Shown here piece by piece: positions 8,564 to 17,500 of a DNA stretch of 64,000 bases. Position 1 is the first letter of the stretch. Each line of letters begins with the position of its first letter. The stretch is taken from positions 42,965 to 106,964 of the forward strand of contig JAIXOL010000068.1 in the NCBI GenBank assembly GCA_027486845.1, given 5' to 3'. Position numbers and translations under genes: made by a program. The notes under the pieces are model-generated. The model saw only the letters and a program-made list of their open reading frames with translations, was not told where the DNA came from and made no database searches. The stretch is from Cytophagaceae bacterium (GTDB lineage: Bacteria; Bacteroidota; Bacteroidia; Cytophagales; Spirosomataceae).

Positions 8564-9697
8564 ATGAATAAACCCCTCCTACTCGTTATTTGCATACTAT
8601 CAAACTTCACAATTTTTGCTCAAAAAAAGCGAGCAAGAGACTATGGTATTGAAATCGGTGTACTTCGTACAGGCAAACTTAACGCCATTACTGATGTTTC
8701 AGGTGTAAAAGTCGGACAGGTAACTTTCCATCAAACCGATGGCGTACATACGGGTGTAACAGCCATTTTACCACACGACAAGAATATTTTTCAATACAAA
8801 ATTCCTGCCGCCATTCATATCGGCAATGGTTTCGGAAAACTGGCGGGCTACTCGCAAGTCGAAGAATTAGGAAATATCGAAACACCAATTATACTCACTA
8901 ACACACTTTCAGTCCCAGAAGCCTCAGCAGGAATCATTGATTATATTTTTCAATCTCCAGAAAATAAAGATGTCAGAAGTGTAAATCCCATCGTGGGCGA
9001 AACCAACGATGGTGGACTTAACGATATTCGTAAAAGATTCATCACCAAAGAACATGTACTTGAAGCTCTCGAGAAGGCTCAAACAGGAGCTTTAGAAGAA
9101 GGCAACGTCGGTGCAGGTGCAGGAACTGTATGCTTCGGGTTCAAGGGCGGTATTGGCACTTCTTCGAGAGTTTTACCAAAATCAAAAGGTGGCTACACAG
9201 TTGGTGTTTTGGTACAATCTAATTTTGGCGGAGTTTTGCAAGTCAATGGTGTTCCGGTTGGCATCGAACTAAAAAAACATAAATTCATTAAAATAGACGA
9301 AGCCTACAAAGATGATGGCTCATGTATGATTGTAGTCTTAACCGATGCCCCGCTCAGTGCCAAAAATTTAAAAAGATTGGCAACCCGAGCAATGCTCGGT
9401 TTGAGCAGGACTGGCGGAATGGCAGCCAACGGCAGCGGCGATTACGTAATTGCAGCTTCAACCACCGAAGATTTAAGAATTGTCCATAACTCAGATTCAA
9501 TGTTTGAAACATTTAAAGTATTAAGAAACAATGACTTAGATTTACTTTTTGAAGCCGTAATTGAAGCAACCGAAGAAGCAATCATCAACTCACTCTTTGC
9601 AGCAGAAACTGTGACAGGCTTTGAAAATACCAAGATCGAAGCTTTACCAATTGATAAAACTATTGAAATTTTAAAGAAATATAATAGAGTTAAATAA
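8564..9697 (+). CDS. P1 (S58/DmpA) family aminopeptidase, exported
   Basis: A 377-residue protein of the DmpA L-aminopeptidase/D-esterase family. These are N-terminal nucleophile enzymes that cut themselves into two subunits between Gly and Ser/Thr. Seen: 'GIEIGVLRTGKLNAITDVSGVKVGQVTF' near the N-terminus, 'GNGFGKLAGYSQVEELGNIETPIILTNTLSV', 'PIVGETNDGGLNDIR', and the likely processing region 'GGIGTSSRVLP' at about residues 202-212. A signal peptide (MNKPLLLVICILSNFTIFAQ) sends it to the periplasm; typical DmpA proteins lack one, but exported members occur in Bacteroidota. It is likely monocistronic: own promoter upstream, strong terminator downstream. Confidence 0.92.
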   Translation: MNKPLLLVICILSNFTIFAQKKRARDYGIEIGVLRTGKLNAITDVSGVKVGQVTFHQTDGVHTGVTAILPHDKNIFQYKIPAAIHIGNGFGKLAGYSQVEELGNIETPIILTNTLSVPEASAGIIDYIFQSPENKDVRSVNPIVGETNDGGLNDIRKRFITKEHVLEALEKAQTGALEEGNVGAGAGTVCFGFKGGIGTSSRVLPKSKGGYTVGVLVQSNFGGVLQVNGVPVGIELKKHKFIKIDEAYKDDGSCMIVVLTDAPLSAKNLKRLATRAMLGLSRTGGMAANGSGDYVIAASTTEDLRIVHNSDSMFETFKVLRNNDLDLLFEAVIEATEEAIINSLFAAETVTGFENTKIEALPIDKTIEILKKYNRVK

Positions 9698-9710
9698 TGT
9701 TAAAAAACTT

Positions 9711-9738
9711 AAAAAGCCTCGAAATTCGAGGCTTTTTA
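9711..9738. terminator. Bidirectional rho-independent terminator
   Basis: AAAAAGCCTCG-AAAT-TCGAGGCTTTTT is a near-perfect hairpin with A and T tails on its two sides. It lies between the convergent DmpA-family and DUF3467 genes and can serve both. Confidence 0.85.
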
Positions 9739-9790
9739 AGTTTTAAATAGTCGAACTTGGAGACGGCCGACGCTCAGTTCGCCCCATAAT

Positions 9791-10120
9791 TTATGCTTCG
9801 CCCATCGGGCCACCAAAATTCATTGGAAAAGGCATTGGCTCGCTAGTTTCTCTTATACTGCCAAAATTATCTTCATATTTAGCGATATTGTCCTGTAACG
9901 CAGTCAATAAACGCTGTGCATGTTCGGGTGTTAAAATGACTCTCGACTTTACTTTTGCCTTCGGAACACCAGGCATTAATCTGATGAAATCAATTACAAA
10001 TTCTGTATTAGAGTGAGCTATCATAGCCAAGTTTGCGTAAACTCCTTCAGCCATTTCTTCTGATAACTCAATATTTATTTGTTGTTCAGGTTCTTCCTGA
10101 TTGTCCTTGCGTTTTGCCAT
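9791..10120 (-). CDS. DUF3467 domain protein
   Basis: A 109-residue protein read from the ATG giving MAKRKDNQEE; an in-frame start 18 codons earlier exists but the added sequence is poor. The sequence 'NIELSEEMAEGVYANLAMIAHSNTEFVIDFIRLMPGVPKAKVKSRVILTPEHAQRLL' is diagnostic of DUF3467, a small conserved bacterial family that often occurs with housekeeping genes (for example near rpoC in some Bacteroidota). The tail is rich in Pro, Gly and Met. Function is not known. It lies in tandem with kdsA on the same strand, 133 bases downstream of it. Confidence 0.85.
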   Translation of the reverse strand: MAKRKDNQEEPEQQINIELSEEMAEGVYANLAMIAHSNTEFVIDFIRLMPGVPKAKVKSRVILTPEHAQRLLTALQDNIAKYEDNFGSIRETSEPMPFPMNFGGPMGEA

Positions 10121-10253
10121 AAACATTTGTATATTTAAGTAGTTGGGAGTCATCAATTTTGGTTGGTTAACCAAATATAAGAATCATTTTCTTAAAAATA
10201 AAATTCCCCCTAAATTTGTTATTTTATGGTTAGATTTCTTTAAAAACCATATC

Positions 10254-11063
10254 TTACATCACCGCTTGACGCACTCTCAGTAATTTTTCGAGTAATCCTT
10301 CTAGCTTATCAAGAGCCAACATATTTGCACCATCAGATTTAGCTAAAGAAGGGTTTGGGTGTGTTTCGATAAAAATTCCATCTGCACCAACGGCAATAGC
10401 CGCTTTGGCAATCGTTTCGATAAGTGCTGGTTTTCCACCTGTTACGCCCGAAGATTGATTTGGTTGCTGAAGCGAGTGCGTACAATCCATAATAATGGGT
10501 ACCTCAAAGGCTTTCATTTCAATAATATTTCTGTAATCAACCACAATATCGGAATAACCAAATGAATTTCCGCGATCAGTCAACATTACATCAGCATCTG
10601 GATTTACGGCTTTTACTTTTTCAACAGCAAATCCCATTCCTGAGCCGTGCATAAATTGTCCTTTTTTAACATTTACGGCTTTACCTGTTTTTGCTGCAGC
10701 AACTAAAAGTTCGGTTTGTCGACAAAGAAATGCAGGAATCTGTAAAATATCAACGTACTGAGACGCCAAAACAGCTTCTTCTGATTCGTGAATATCGGTT
10801 ACGGTTGGCACTTCAAAAGTTTGTCCAACTTCCTTCAAAATTCCTAGAGCCAGTTCATCGCCGATACCTGTAAATGAATCCAATTTTGTTCGATTCGCTT
10901 TGCGATACGAAGCTTTAAAAATGTAAGGAATTTCCAGACGGTCAGTAATAATTTTTATTTTTTCGGCAATTTCCAATGCCATATCACGTCCTTCAACAAC
11001 GCAAGGGCCTGCAATTAGGAAAAAATTACCAGAATTCTGATTTTTTAAATGATTGATTTTCAA
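10254..11063 (-). CDS. kdsA: 3-deoxy-8-phosphooctulonate (KDO-8-P) synthase
   Basis: A 269-residue cytoplasmic enzyme that condenses phosphoenolpyruvate with arabinose-5-phosphate to KDO-8-phosphate, an early step of LPS inner-core synthesis. Seen: 'FFLIAGPCVVEGRDMALEIAE', 'FKASYRKANRTKLDSFTGIGDELAL', 'VPTVTDIHE', 'DILQIPAFLCRQTELLVAAAKTGKAVNVKKGQF', and 'IFIETHPNPSLAKSDGANML', which is the family pattern throughout; length matches. It confirms that the organism makes LPS. It is divergent from acpP with a 241-base gap. Confidence 0.97.
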   Translation of the reverse strand: MKINHLKNQNSGNFFLIAGPCVVEGRDMALEIAEKIKIITDRLEIPYIFKASYRKANRTKLDSFTGIGDELALGILKEVGQTFEVPTVTDIHESEEAVLASQYVDILQIPAFLCRQTELLVAAAKTGKAVNVKKGQFMHGSGMGFAVEKVKAVNPDADVMLTDRGNSFGYSDIVVDYRNIIEMKAFEVPIIMDCTHSLQQPNQSSGVTGGKPALIETIAKAAIAVGADGIFIETHPNPSLAKSDGANMLALDKLEGLLEKLLRVRQAVM

Positions 11064-11242
11064 TGCTTTGTATATTTTTATAATTATTATTCACATTTCT
11101 TTTATTTGTCAAGTGAATAGTTTTCAACGCAAATACGGCATTTTTGATAACATTTTGCCTAATTTTTCGTTGTAAATAAGCGTTTTAACAAAATCTACTA
11201 CAAAGGTCTAAACAATTCTCTTACTAAAAAAATTTCCTGTAT

Positions 11243-11274
11243 TTTGTTGTTTTCGTTTAAAAGCGTTTTCTTTG
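11243..11274 (+). promoter_or_regulatory. Putative acpP promoter
   Basis: TTTG at 11243-11246, 20 bases, then TTTCTTTG at 11267-11274, one mismatch to the Bacteroidota -7 consensus TANNTTTG. The acpP start codon is 30 bases downstream. Assignment rests on pattern only. Confidence 0.4.
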
Positions 11275-11304
11275 CAGTCGTTTTTCACCAAACTACAGTT
11301 CAAA

Positions 11305-11541
11305 ATGTCAGCAATTGCAACTAAAGTAACGCAAATTATCGTTGAGAAACTCGGCGTTGATGTATCGGAAGTAACTCCAGAAGCTTCATTCACAAATGAC
11401 TTGGGAGCTGATTCACTCGACACCGTAGAATTGATAATGGAATTTGAAAAAGAATTTAATGTCTCTATTCCAGACGACCAAGCAGAAAATATCCAGACCG
11501 TAGGTCAGGCTATCACTTACTTGGAAGAAAATTCTAAATAA
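11305..11541 (+). CDS. acpP: Acyl carrier protein
   Basis: A 78-residue acidic protein that carries growing fatty-acyl chains on a phosphopantetheine arm. The attachment serine is Ser37 in '[19 protein letters not shown]', the canonical DSL motif. I chose the ATG before [14 protein letters not shown] rather than one 11 codons upstream because ACPs begin at this point. It lies immediately upstream of fabF and rnc, the usual acpP-fabF-rnc order of Bacteroidota, so initiation of fatty-acid elongation and RNase III are probably co-transcribed. Confidence 0.97.
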   Translation: MSAIATKVTQIIVEKLGVDVSEVTPEASFTNDLGADSLDTVELIMEFEKEFNVSIPDDQAENIQTVGQAITYLEENSK

Positions 11542-11668
11542 GTATTCTTATTACCGAGTACCGAGTATCGAGTTTGGTGTGCTTAAATTTCTTTGCATAT
11601 TTATCCACTCCGAACCCGATACCACGAACTCTGTATTCTTTTACTTTGACAAAAAACATTTACACTTT

Positions 11669-12916
11669 ATGGCATTTAAACGAGTAGTTGTAACAGGATT
11701 AGGAGCATTAACACCTATCGGAAATACGGTAGAAGAATTTTGGCAAGGGCTATCAACTGGAAAAAGTGGAGCGGCTACTATTACCAGATTTGATGCAAGT
11801 AAGTTTCGAACACAATTTGCCTGTGAAGTAAAAGATTTCGATGTTACGAAGTATATTCCTCGTCAGGACGCTCGTAAGATGGATTTGTTCACCCAGTTTG
11901 CGATGATTGTTGCGGACGAAGCCGTCAAAGATTCGGGCATTGATTTAGAAAGTATTAATAAAAATAAAGTTGGAGTAATATGGGGTTCAGGTATTGGCGG
12001 ATTGAAAACTTTTGAAGAGGAAGTTATTAATTTTTCTAACGGCGACGGAACTCCAAAGTTCAATCCATTCTTTATTCCAAAAATGATTGCAGATAGTGCT
12101 TCTGGCCAAATCTCAATTAAATATGGTTTCCGTGGACCAAACTACATTACGGTTTCAGCTTGTGCTTCAACTAATAATGCAATCATTGATGCCTTCAACT
12201 ATATTCGTTTGGGTAGAATCAATCTTTGTGTTTCAGGTGGCTCAGAGGCAGCTGTAACCCAAGCAGGTATTGGTGGATTTAATGGTCTTCGTGCTATGTC
12301 TGAAAGAAACGATGACCCATCAACAGGCTCTCGTCCTTATGACAAAGATCGTGATGGCTTTGTACTCGGTGATGGTGGTGCGGCTTTGATTTTGGAAGAA
12401 TACGAACACGCTGTTGCTCGTGGAGCAAAAATCTATTGTGAAATTATCGGTGGAGGTTTCTCATCCGATGCTTATCACATTACAGCTCCACATCCTGAAG
12501 GTGAAGGTGCATATTTATCAATGGTTGATGCTCTTGATGATGCTGGAATAAAGCCTGAAGAAATTGATTACATCAACACGCATGGAACATCAACACCGCT
12601 CGGCGACCCTCAAGAAATCAAGGCAATCGAAAGGTTATTTGGAGACCATGCCTATAAAATGAGTATTAGCTCAACCAAGTCTATGACAGGTCATTTACTC
12701 GGAGCGGCAGGAGCTGTTGAGTCTGTAGCAGCAATCTTAGCAATTCAACATCAAGTTGTTCCACCAACCATTAATCTCTTCAATATTGATGAATCAATTG
12801 ACCCTCGAATAGATTTGACACCAAATGTTGCGAAAGCTCGAAAAATAGATGTAGTTTTGAGTAACTGTTTTGGTTTCGGTGGGCATAATGCTACCTTGAT
12901 ATTTAAGAAAATTTAA
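11669..12916 (+). CDS. fabF: 3-oxoacyl-[ACP] synthase II
   Basis: A 415-residue condensing enzyme of fatty-acid elongation. The Cys-His-His triad is visible: nucleophile Cys165 in 'TVSACASTNNA', the first His in 'NTHGTSTPLGD', and the second in 'STKSMTGHLLGAAGAVE'. The start is the ATG before AFKRVVVTGLGALTPIG; in-frame codons upstream belong to the leader. The 127-base gap from acpP holds short direct repeats (ACCGAGT twice, then ATCGAGT). The stop codon is only 10 bases before the rnc start, supporting one operon. Confidence 0.97.
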   Translation: MAFKRVVVTGLGALTPIGNTVEEFWQGLSTGKSGAATITRFDASKFRTQFACEVKDFDVTKYIPRQDARKMDLFTQFAMIVADEAVKDSGIDLESINKNKVGVIWGSGIGGLKTFEEEVINFSNGDGTPKFNPFFIPKMIADSASGQISIKYGFRGPNYITVSACASTNNAIIDAFNYIRLGRINLCVSGGSEAAVTQAGIGGFNGLRAMSERNDDPSTGSRPYDKDRDGFVLGDGGAALILEEYEHAVARGAKIYCEIIGGGFSSDAYHITAPHPEGEGAYLSMVDALDDAGIKPEEIDYINTHGTSTPLGDPQEIKAIERLFGDHAYKMSISSTKSMTGHLLGAAGAVESVAAILAIQHQVVPPTINLFNIDESIDPRIDLTPNVAKARKIDVVLSNCFGFGGHNATLIFKKI

Positions 12917-12926
12917 TTTCGAATTC

Positions 12927-13676
12927 GTGTTGTCGGTAGTAAGCAATTCTTTTTGGGAACTTTTCAAATCTGATTCTAAGGAACGCAGTTTTAGAAAATC
13001 GGTAGAGCAGATAATTGGTGCCAAACCAGGAAATCAGTTGCTTTATCAGCTTGCATTCAGACACACGTCTGCATCGAAAGAAACAAATATTGGCGGTTTC
13101 AGAGAATCAAACGAAAGACTCGAATACCTTGGTGATTCGGTTTTGGGAATGATTGTAGCTGAATATCTCTTCAAAAAATATCCTTTTAAAGATGAAGGTT
13201 TCTTGACTGAGATTCGCTCTCGTATTGTAAACCGTGAGTCTTTAAACATTTTAGCACGTAAGATAGGTTTAGAGCGACTCATTGAGTTCGATGGTCAAAG
13301 AGTCGCTCATAATCGAACTTCTATGTATGGCGATGCCATGGAAGCCTTAATCGGTGCAATTTACTTAGATAAAGGTTTTCGTTTTACGAAAAAATTTATT
13401 TTAAAAAAACTCATCGCCAATTACTTCGATCTTGATACGGTCATTCAAACAAATACAAACTACAAGAGTATCCTGCTTAGTTGGTCGCAACAAGATGGCA
13501 AAAAGGTTACGTTCGATATTATCCAAGAAAATGGCAAACACCACTCCAAAGAATTTGTAGCTCAAGTTTCGGTAGATGGCGAAGCTGTGAGTAAGGGTGG
13601 GGGATGGAACAAAAAGAAAGCCGAACAAGAAGCCGCTCGCCGTGCTTGCGAGGCTTTGGGGGTAAAATTGCAATAG
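12927..13676 (+). CDS. rnc: Ribonuclease III
   Basis: A 249-residue double-strand-specific endoribonuclease for rRNA and mRNA processing. The catalytic signature 'NERLEYLGDSVLGMIVAEYLF' lies at about residues 62-82 and the second acidic cluster at 'YGDAMEALIGAIYLDKG'. The C-terminal third is the dsRNA-binding domain ('NYKSILLSWSQQDGKKVTFDIIQENGKHHSKEF...GWNKKKAEQEAARRA'). No ATG exists in a sensible place: the frame offers GTG followed directly by TTG 10 bases after fabF, so a GTG start is proposed, possibly coupled to fabF translation. Confidence 0.95.
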   Translation: MLSVVSNSFWELFKSDSKERSFRKSVEQIIGAKPGNQLLYQLAFRHTSASKETNIGGFRESNERLEYLGDSVLGMIVAEYLFKKYPFKDEGFLTEIRSRIVNRESLNILARKIGLERLIEFDGQRVAHNRTSMYGDAMEALIGAIYLDKGFRFTKKFILKKLIANYFDLDTVIQTNTNYKSILLSWSQQDGKKVTFDIIQENGKHHSKEFVAQVSVDGEAVSKGGGWNKKKAEQEAARRACEALGVKLQ

Positions 13677-13951
13677 GGGGGGTACAAATCCATACGTGCT
13701 TTCACAAAAAATCTCTATTGTAAATTGAGAATGCTCTCATAACCCTCTTTTCGATTGTTAATGACTTAAAGATTTTTTCATTCAAAATCGTTTAAGAAAA
13801 TCGAATTTATTATTTATCTGCTGTCAAACACTACTATTTACGAATACGTAGCTGTAAATTTGCTAATTCAAAATCAACTGCTTAATTTTAAGAACTTTCA
13901 AAGAATCAAAGTAAGTCTTTCAAAAATTTTAAAATTCAACTTTCTAAAACA

Positions 13952-14611
13952 ATGAAAAAAATAATGGTTTTAGCACTTGTTGCTTGTAGCTCATTTGCTT
14001 ATGCCCAAAAAGGCAAAACAGTAAACTTATTCGATGGCAAAACTACCAATGGTTGGCATACTTGGCACGAAACTACGGTAAAAGGCTGGCACGTAATGGA
14101 TGGCGTATTAATGACGCAAGGAGGAAATGGTGATTTAGTAACTGATAAAGAATACGAAGATTTTGAGTTAACTTTTGAATTCAAGGCTGCTCCAAAAGGC
14201 AATAGTGGTGTAATCTACAAAGTTTTGGAAACTCCGGAAGCAAGTGCTTCGTATATGTCTGGACCTGAATACCAAATCATTGATGATAAAAACTATCCTT
14301 CGCCAATTAAAGATGTACAGAAAACCGCTGCCAATTATGACATGCAAGTTCCTGCCGACTTAACGGTTGTAAAGCCAGCAGGGCAATGGAACATAGGCAA
14401 AATTATAGTAAAAGATAACCATGTTGAACATTGGCTGAATGGCAAGAAGATGGTTGAATACGAATACGGTAGCACTGACTGGCAGGTGATGGTAGCCAAA
14501 AGTAAATTTGCCAAGGCGGAGTTTGCAAAAGCCCATGCAAAAGGCAAGATTGCTCTTCAAGACCACGGAGATATGGTTTCGTTTAAGAGTATCAAGATAA
14601 AAGAATTATAA
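13952..14611 (+). CDS. Secreted DUF1080 (3-keto-disaccharide hydrolase-like) protein
   Basis: A 219-residue protein with signal peptide MKKIMVLALVACSSFAYAQ and a single complete DUF1080 domain: 'VNLFDGKTTNGWHTWHE', 'KGWHVMDGVLMTQGGNGDLVTDKEYEDFELTFEFKAAPKGNSGVIYKV', 'GPEYQIIDDKNYP', 'GQWNIGKIIVKDNHVEHWLNGKKMVEYE', ending 'IALQDHGDMVSFKSIKIKEL'. This is the standard short form of the family, implicated in cleavage of 3-keto-glycosides or in glycan binding in the periplasm. It is monocistronic, 275 bases after rnc and closed by a strong terminator. Confidence 0.9.
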   Translation: MKKIMVLALVACSSFAYAQKGKTVNLFDGKTTNGWHTWHETTVKGWHVMDGVLMTQGGNGDLVTDKEYEDFELTFEFKAAPKGNSGVIYKVLETPEASASYMSGPEYQIIDDKNYPSPIKDVQKTAANYDMQVPADLTVVKPAGQWNIGKIIVKDNHVEHWLNGKKMVEYEYGSTDWQVMVAKSKFAKAEFAKAHAKGKIALQDHGDMVSFKSIKIKEL

Positions 14612-14612
14612 C

Positions 14613-14648
14613 AAAAAAAGGAGAGCCGTTGAAAGCTCTCCTTTTTTG
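14613..14648 (+). terminator. Rho-independent terminator
   Basis: AAAAAAAGGAGAG...CTCTCCTTTTTT: the stem GGAGAG(C)/(G)CTCTCC with a T run begins directly after the DUF1080 stop codon. Confidence 0.85.
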
Positions 14649-14737
14649 TTAATCTATAAATTTTAACGTGATAACCAATGAACTTATGAAGGCAACTTAG
14701 AATAAGTAAACAGAAAATTGAAATTGTGTTTTTGTGA

Positions 14738-15058
14738 TTATTTATGTTTACTGATTTCTATAAATCTCTCTTTTAGTTTTAATCGTTTTATTATTCCTCT
14801 CAAAATGTCTTGCCAAGTATAAATTAATATTGGCAAAACAATAAAACTTAAAGAATTAAAATAAAGAGCTTCCTCTAAATCAAAATGGATAAGATGCATT
14901 ATTGCTCTTGTAATTCCACAACCATAACATTCAATATCCAATAACATCACTGACAAACAAACTGATTTTCCGTTATCAAAAAAATTCGCTGGTAAAATTA
15001 GTAATGTTATTGGAATAAGTATTAAAAGTATTAACTTTATATATTGTATTAATTTCAT
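14738..15058 (-). CDS. DUF2752 membrane protein
   Basis: A 106-residue membrane protein with an N-terminal hydrophobic segment (about 6-26) and a second around 68-88. Between them is the DUF2752 core 'CLSVMLLDIECYGCGITRAIMHLIHFDLEEAL', with the family's characteristic Cys-x-x-Cys-Gly-x-T-R-A stretch. The ATG overlaps the stop codon of the upstream TM2 gene (TAATG), so its translation is probably coupled. DUF2752 and TM2 proteins are frequent neighbours in Bacteroidota. The function is unknown. Confidence 0.85.
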   Translation of the reverse strand: MKLIQYIKLILLILIPITLLILPANFFDNGKSVCLSVMLLDIECYGCGITRAIMHLIHFDLEEALYFNSLSFIVLPILIYTWQDILRGIIKRLKLKERFIEISKHK

Positions 15059-15684
15059 TAAAGCTTATCAGTGTATGAACCATCTTTTGGACCTAACTTA
15101 CCTGTTGCAATATTTATAATATCAATCAAATACCATATTCCACATCCACCTGCTGTTAACAATTGGATAATACCGTATTTTGTATATCCCAAATAAAAAC
15201 GATGTATTCCTAATCCACCAAGAAATATTGCCAAGAGTAAAGCAACCAATTGGCTTTTTCCTTCTTCGGCAGGCTTACTAGTTTTCTTTACTACTTTCTG
15301 CAATTCCTTTAATTTCAAGACTTGACCAAATGTCATTTTCTTGCCCGTAATTTCTTTTATTTTATTTGGCGACAAAGCTAAAATTTCATTTCGAGTCGAT
15401 TGTTTCATTTCTACAACTTCTTGCGAAATATCATTTGAAACTGACTTTACTTCTAAAACTGTTGCGATTGCGGATTCTTCAGAAGAAGCTAATAAGTTCG
15501 GAGCAGCAATCTCTGAAGGAGCGATTTGCGATTCTTCTACTTGTGAAGCAGATACTTTAACGTTCTTTTTATGTACAAAGTTTTCAACTTTGCCTTGTTG
15601 AACATAACCATATTGTTTTTGATGACAATTGGTAAAAGAAAAAGTTACAAGTAATGTTAAGATGATAGATAATGTTTTTTTCAT
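15058..15684 (-). CDS. TM2-domain lipoprotein
   Basis: A 208-residue protein with a lipoprotein-type signal (MKKTLSIILTLLVTFSFTNC, Cys20), a Ser/Glu-rich linker (about 25-140) and a C-terminal TM2 domain: 'ALLLAIFLGGLGIHRFYLGYTKYGIIQLLTAGGCGIWYLIDIINI', two membrane helices joined by the conserved HRFYLG turn. The linker includes 'ILALSPNKIKEITGKKMTFGQVLKLKELQ', a helical segment seen in related Bacteroidota proteins. The stop codon overlaps the start of the DUF2752 gene. The role is unknown; TM2 proteins are small envelope proteins of undefined activity. Confidence 0.85.
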   Translation of the reverse strand: MKKTLSIILTLLVTFSFTNCHQKQYGYVQQGKVENFVHKKNVKVSASQVEESQIAPSEIAAPNLLASSEESAIATVLEVKSVSNDISQEVVEMKQSTRNEILALSPNKIKEITGKKMTFGQVLKLKELQKVVKKTSKPAEEGKSQLVALLLAIFLGGLGIHRFYLGYTKYGIIQLLTAGGCGIWYLIDIINIATGKLGPKDGSYTDKL

Positions 15685-15851
15685 AGATTTTGGAACGTTT
15701 TAAAAGTGATTAATTTATTTATGTTTGCTTTGCAATATACTATCAATTTTAAATACGCAAAAACTTTTCAATAATTTTTCATAAAACATTTACTATTCGG
15801 TCAAAATTATTTTTCACTTTAAGAATGAAAAACAATTTTGACCGAAAAACC

Positions 15852-16424
15852 TTACTTAATCCTATCACCAAAAACTTTCTTGAATTTCTCAACCTTTGGT
15901 TTTACTACCATCTGACAGTAAGGATTATGACCATTCAGATTGAAATAATCTTGGTGATAATCTTCAGCCTTGTAGAAAATACTCACCTCCTCGAAAGTAG
16001 TGACGATTGGAGAGTCAAAAGCTCCCGACTGAATTAAATCATTTTTAATGTTTTCAGCAATTCGTTTTTGAGAGGCATCATGATAAAATACTGCCGAACG
16101 ATATTGCGTGCCTACGTCGCCACCTTGACGATTGAGTGTAGTAGGGTCGTGAGTTTTCCAAAAAACTTCCAGTAACTCCTCAAACGAAATGATATTAGGA
16201 TTGTAGGTAATCTGACAAACTTCTGCGTGCCCCGTTTGACCTGTACATACATCTTTATACGTCGGATTTTTAATTGTACCACCCATGTAGCCAGATTCTA
16301 CTTTTTCAACACCTTTTAGTTTTTGAAATACAGCCTCAACACACCAAAAACAACCCGCGGCTAGCGTAGCAACAATATTTGTTGATACTGCCATATTTTC
16401 TTCTTTTACATTTTCTTGATTCAT
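15852..16424 (-). CDS. msrA: Peptide-methionine (S)-S-oxide reductase
   Basis: A 190-residue repair enzyme that reduces methionine-S-sulfoxide in proteins. The catalytic motif GCFWC is at residues 24-28 with the nucleophilic Cys25; 'GVEKVESGYMGG', 'GHAEVCQITYNP', 'FWKTHDPTTLNRQGGDVGTQYRSAVFY' and 'EDYHQDYFNLNGHNPYCQMVVKPKVEKF' are all family landmarks. GCFWC (rather than GCFWG) marks the subgroup with an additional cysteine next to the nucleophile. No signal peptide is seen, so it is likely cytosolic. A palindromic TTGGAAA-rich stretch upstream may be its operator. Confidence 0.96.
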   Translation of the reverse strand: MNQENVKEENMAVSTNIVATLAAGCFWCVEAVFQKLKGVEKVESGYMGGTIKNPTYKDVCTGQTGHAEVCQITYNPNIISFEELLEVFWKTHDPTTLNRQGGDVGTQYRSAVFYHDASQKRIAENIKNDLIQSGAFDSPIVTTFEEVSIFYKAEDYHQDYFNLNGHNPYCQMVVKPKVEKFKKVFGDRIK

Positions 16425-16455
16425 TTTCTTAACTTTGTTTATTATGACCTTAGCA

Positions 16456-16497
16456 TTGGAAAATTTCCAACAAACTGCAATATAGTTCGTTGGAAAA
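16456..16497 (-). promoter_or_regulatory. Inverted TTGGAAA repeats upstream of msrA
   Basis: TTGGAAAATTTCCAA (16456-16470) is nearly self-complementary, and GTTGGAAA (16489-16496) is the reverse complement of the TTTCCAAC beginning within it. Three half-sites in 42 bases, 32-73 bases upstream of the msrA start, look like a regulator-binding site. No regulator is encoded nearby. Confidence 0.35.
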
Positions 16498-16609
16498 TAT
16501 ATTTCATTTTAACAATTTATTTTTGGGTTATGTTTCCTTATTATCGCGTTTTTTAATTTAATGTTTATGAAAGCATCTTGCTACATTGGGTAGCAAAAAC
16601 TACAAACTA

Positions 16610-17500
16610 ATGAAGAAAATAGATATTGACGATTTTAAGTTTGATGGTACAGGTAAGTTTTCGATTAGGAAATCTCAAACCAAAGTTACTGATTTTTATA
16701 ATGATAAAGAAGATTATGAAATTGCTTTAAAGTCGATTCAAACCGAACTTGACGAGCTACAAGAAAAAATGTTTGCTCATAATAGATATGGTTTACTTGT
16801 TATTTTTCAGGCATTGGATGCGGCTGGAAAAGATGGAACTTTGAAAGCTGTGTTTTCGGGAGTTAATCCGCAAGGTGTGAAATTTTATTCTTTTAAGCGG
16901 CCAACTGAAACCGAGCTTGAACATGATTATCTTTGGCGAACAAATATGCATTTGCCTGAACGTGGAACAATTACGGTTTTTAACCGTTCTTACTATGAAG
17001 AAGTTTTGGTCGTAAAAGTTCATCCAGAAATACTTTTAAATACTCAACGACTTCCAACTCAAATTTCTGATAACTTAGAAAAAATTTGGGAACACCGATA
17101 CGAGGATATTGCTAATTTGGAGAAATATCTCAGTCGAAATGGTATTCAAGTTGTGAAGTTTTTTTTGAATGTTTCAAAAAAAGAACAATCGAAAAGATTA
17201 ATTGAAAGGATTGAAGACCCTTCAAAAAATTGGAAATTTGAAGAACAAGATGTAAAGGAAAGAGAATTTTGGAACGACTACCAAAAAGCGTATGAGGATG
17301 CTATCAATGCCACCTCGACCTTGCAATGTCCATGGTATATTATTCCTGCCGACGACAAAAAAAATATGCGATTGATTGTTGGGAGTATTCTGGCCAAAAA
17401 GCTAAAATCTCTTGATATAGATTATCCAAAATCTGATGTAGTAAGACAAGAAACTCTTAAAGGAATGATTGAAAAAATTTTATTACAAAACAAAATTTAA
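16610..17500 (+). CDS. PPK2-family polyphosphate kinase / polyphosphate:nucleotide phosphotransferase
   Basis: A 296-residue single-domain PPK2 protein that moves phosphate between inorganic polyphosphate and nucleotides. Walker A is 'FQALDAAGKDGT' (about 66-77). Further landmarks are 'SFKRPTETELEHDYLWRTNMHLPERGTITVFNRSYYEEVLVVKVHPE' and 'KNWKFEEQDVKEREFWNDYQKAYEDAI...PWYIIPADDKKNMR', which is the PPK2 pattern. The domain count suggests the roughly 300-residue class that phosphorylates ADP/GDP or AMP; which class cannot be decided by eye. I chose the ATG before KKIDIDDF over an upstream TTG. It is followed by a long gene-free A+T-rich stretch. Confidence 0.93.
   Translation: MKKIDIDDFKFDGTGKFSIRKSQTKVTDFYNDKEDYEIALKSIQTELDELQEKMFAHNRYGLLVIFQALDAAGKDGTLKAVFSGVNPQGVKFYSFKRPTETELEHDYLWRTNMHLPERGTITVFNRSYYEEVLVVKVHPEILLNTQRLPTQISDNLEKIWEHRYEDIANLEKYLSRNGIQVVKFFLNVSKKEQSKRLIERIEDPSKNWKFEEQDVKEREFWNDYQKAYEDAINATSTLQCPWYIIPADDKKNMRLIVGSILAKKLKSLDIDYPKSDVVRQETLKGMIEKILLQNKI

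Noticed and set aside
11542..11668. ACCGAGT/ATCGAGT short repeats between acpP and fabF
   Set aside because: Only three short units, no palindrome and no evidence of an operator.
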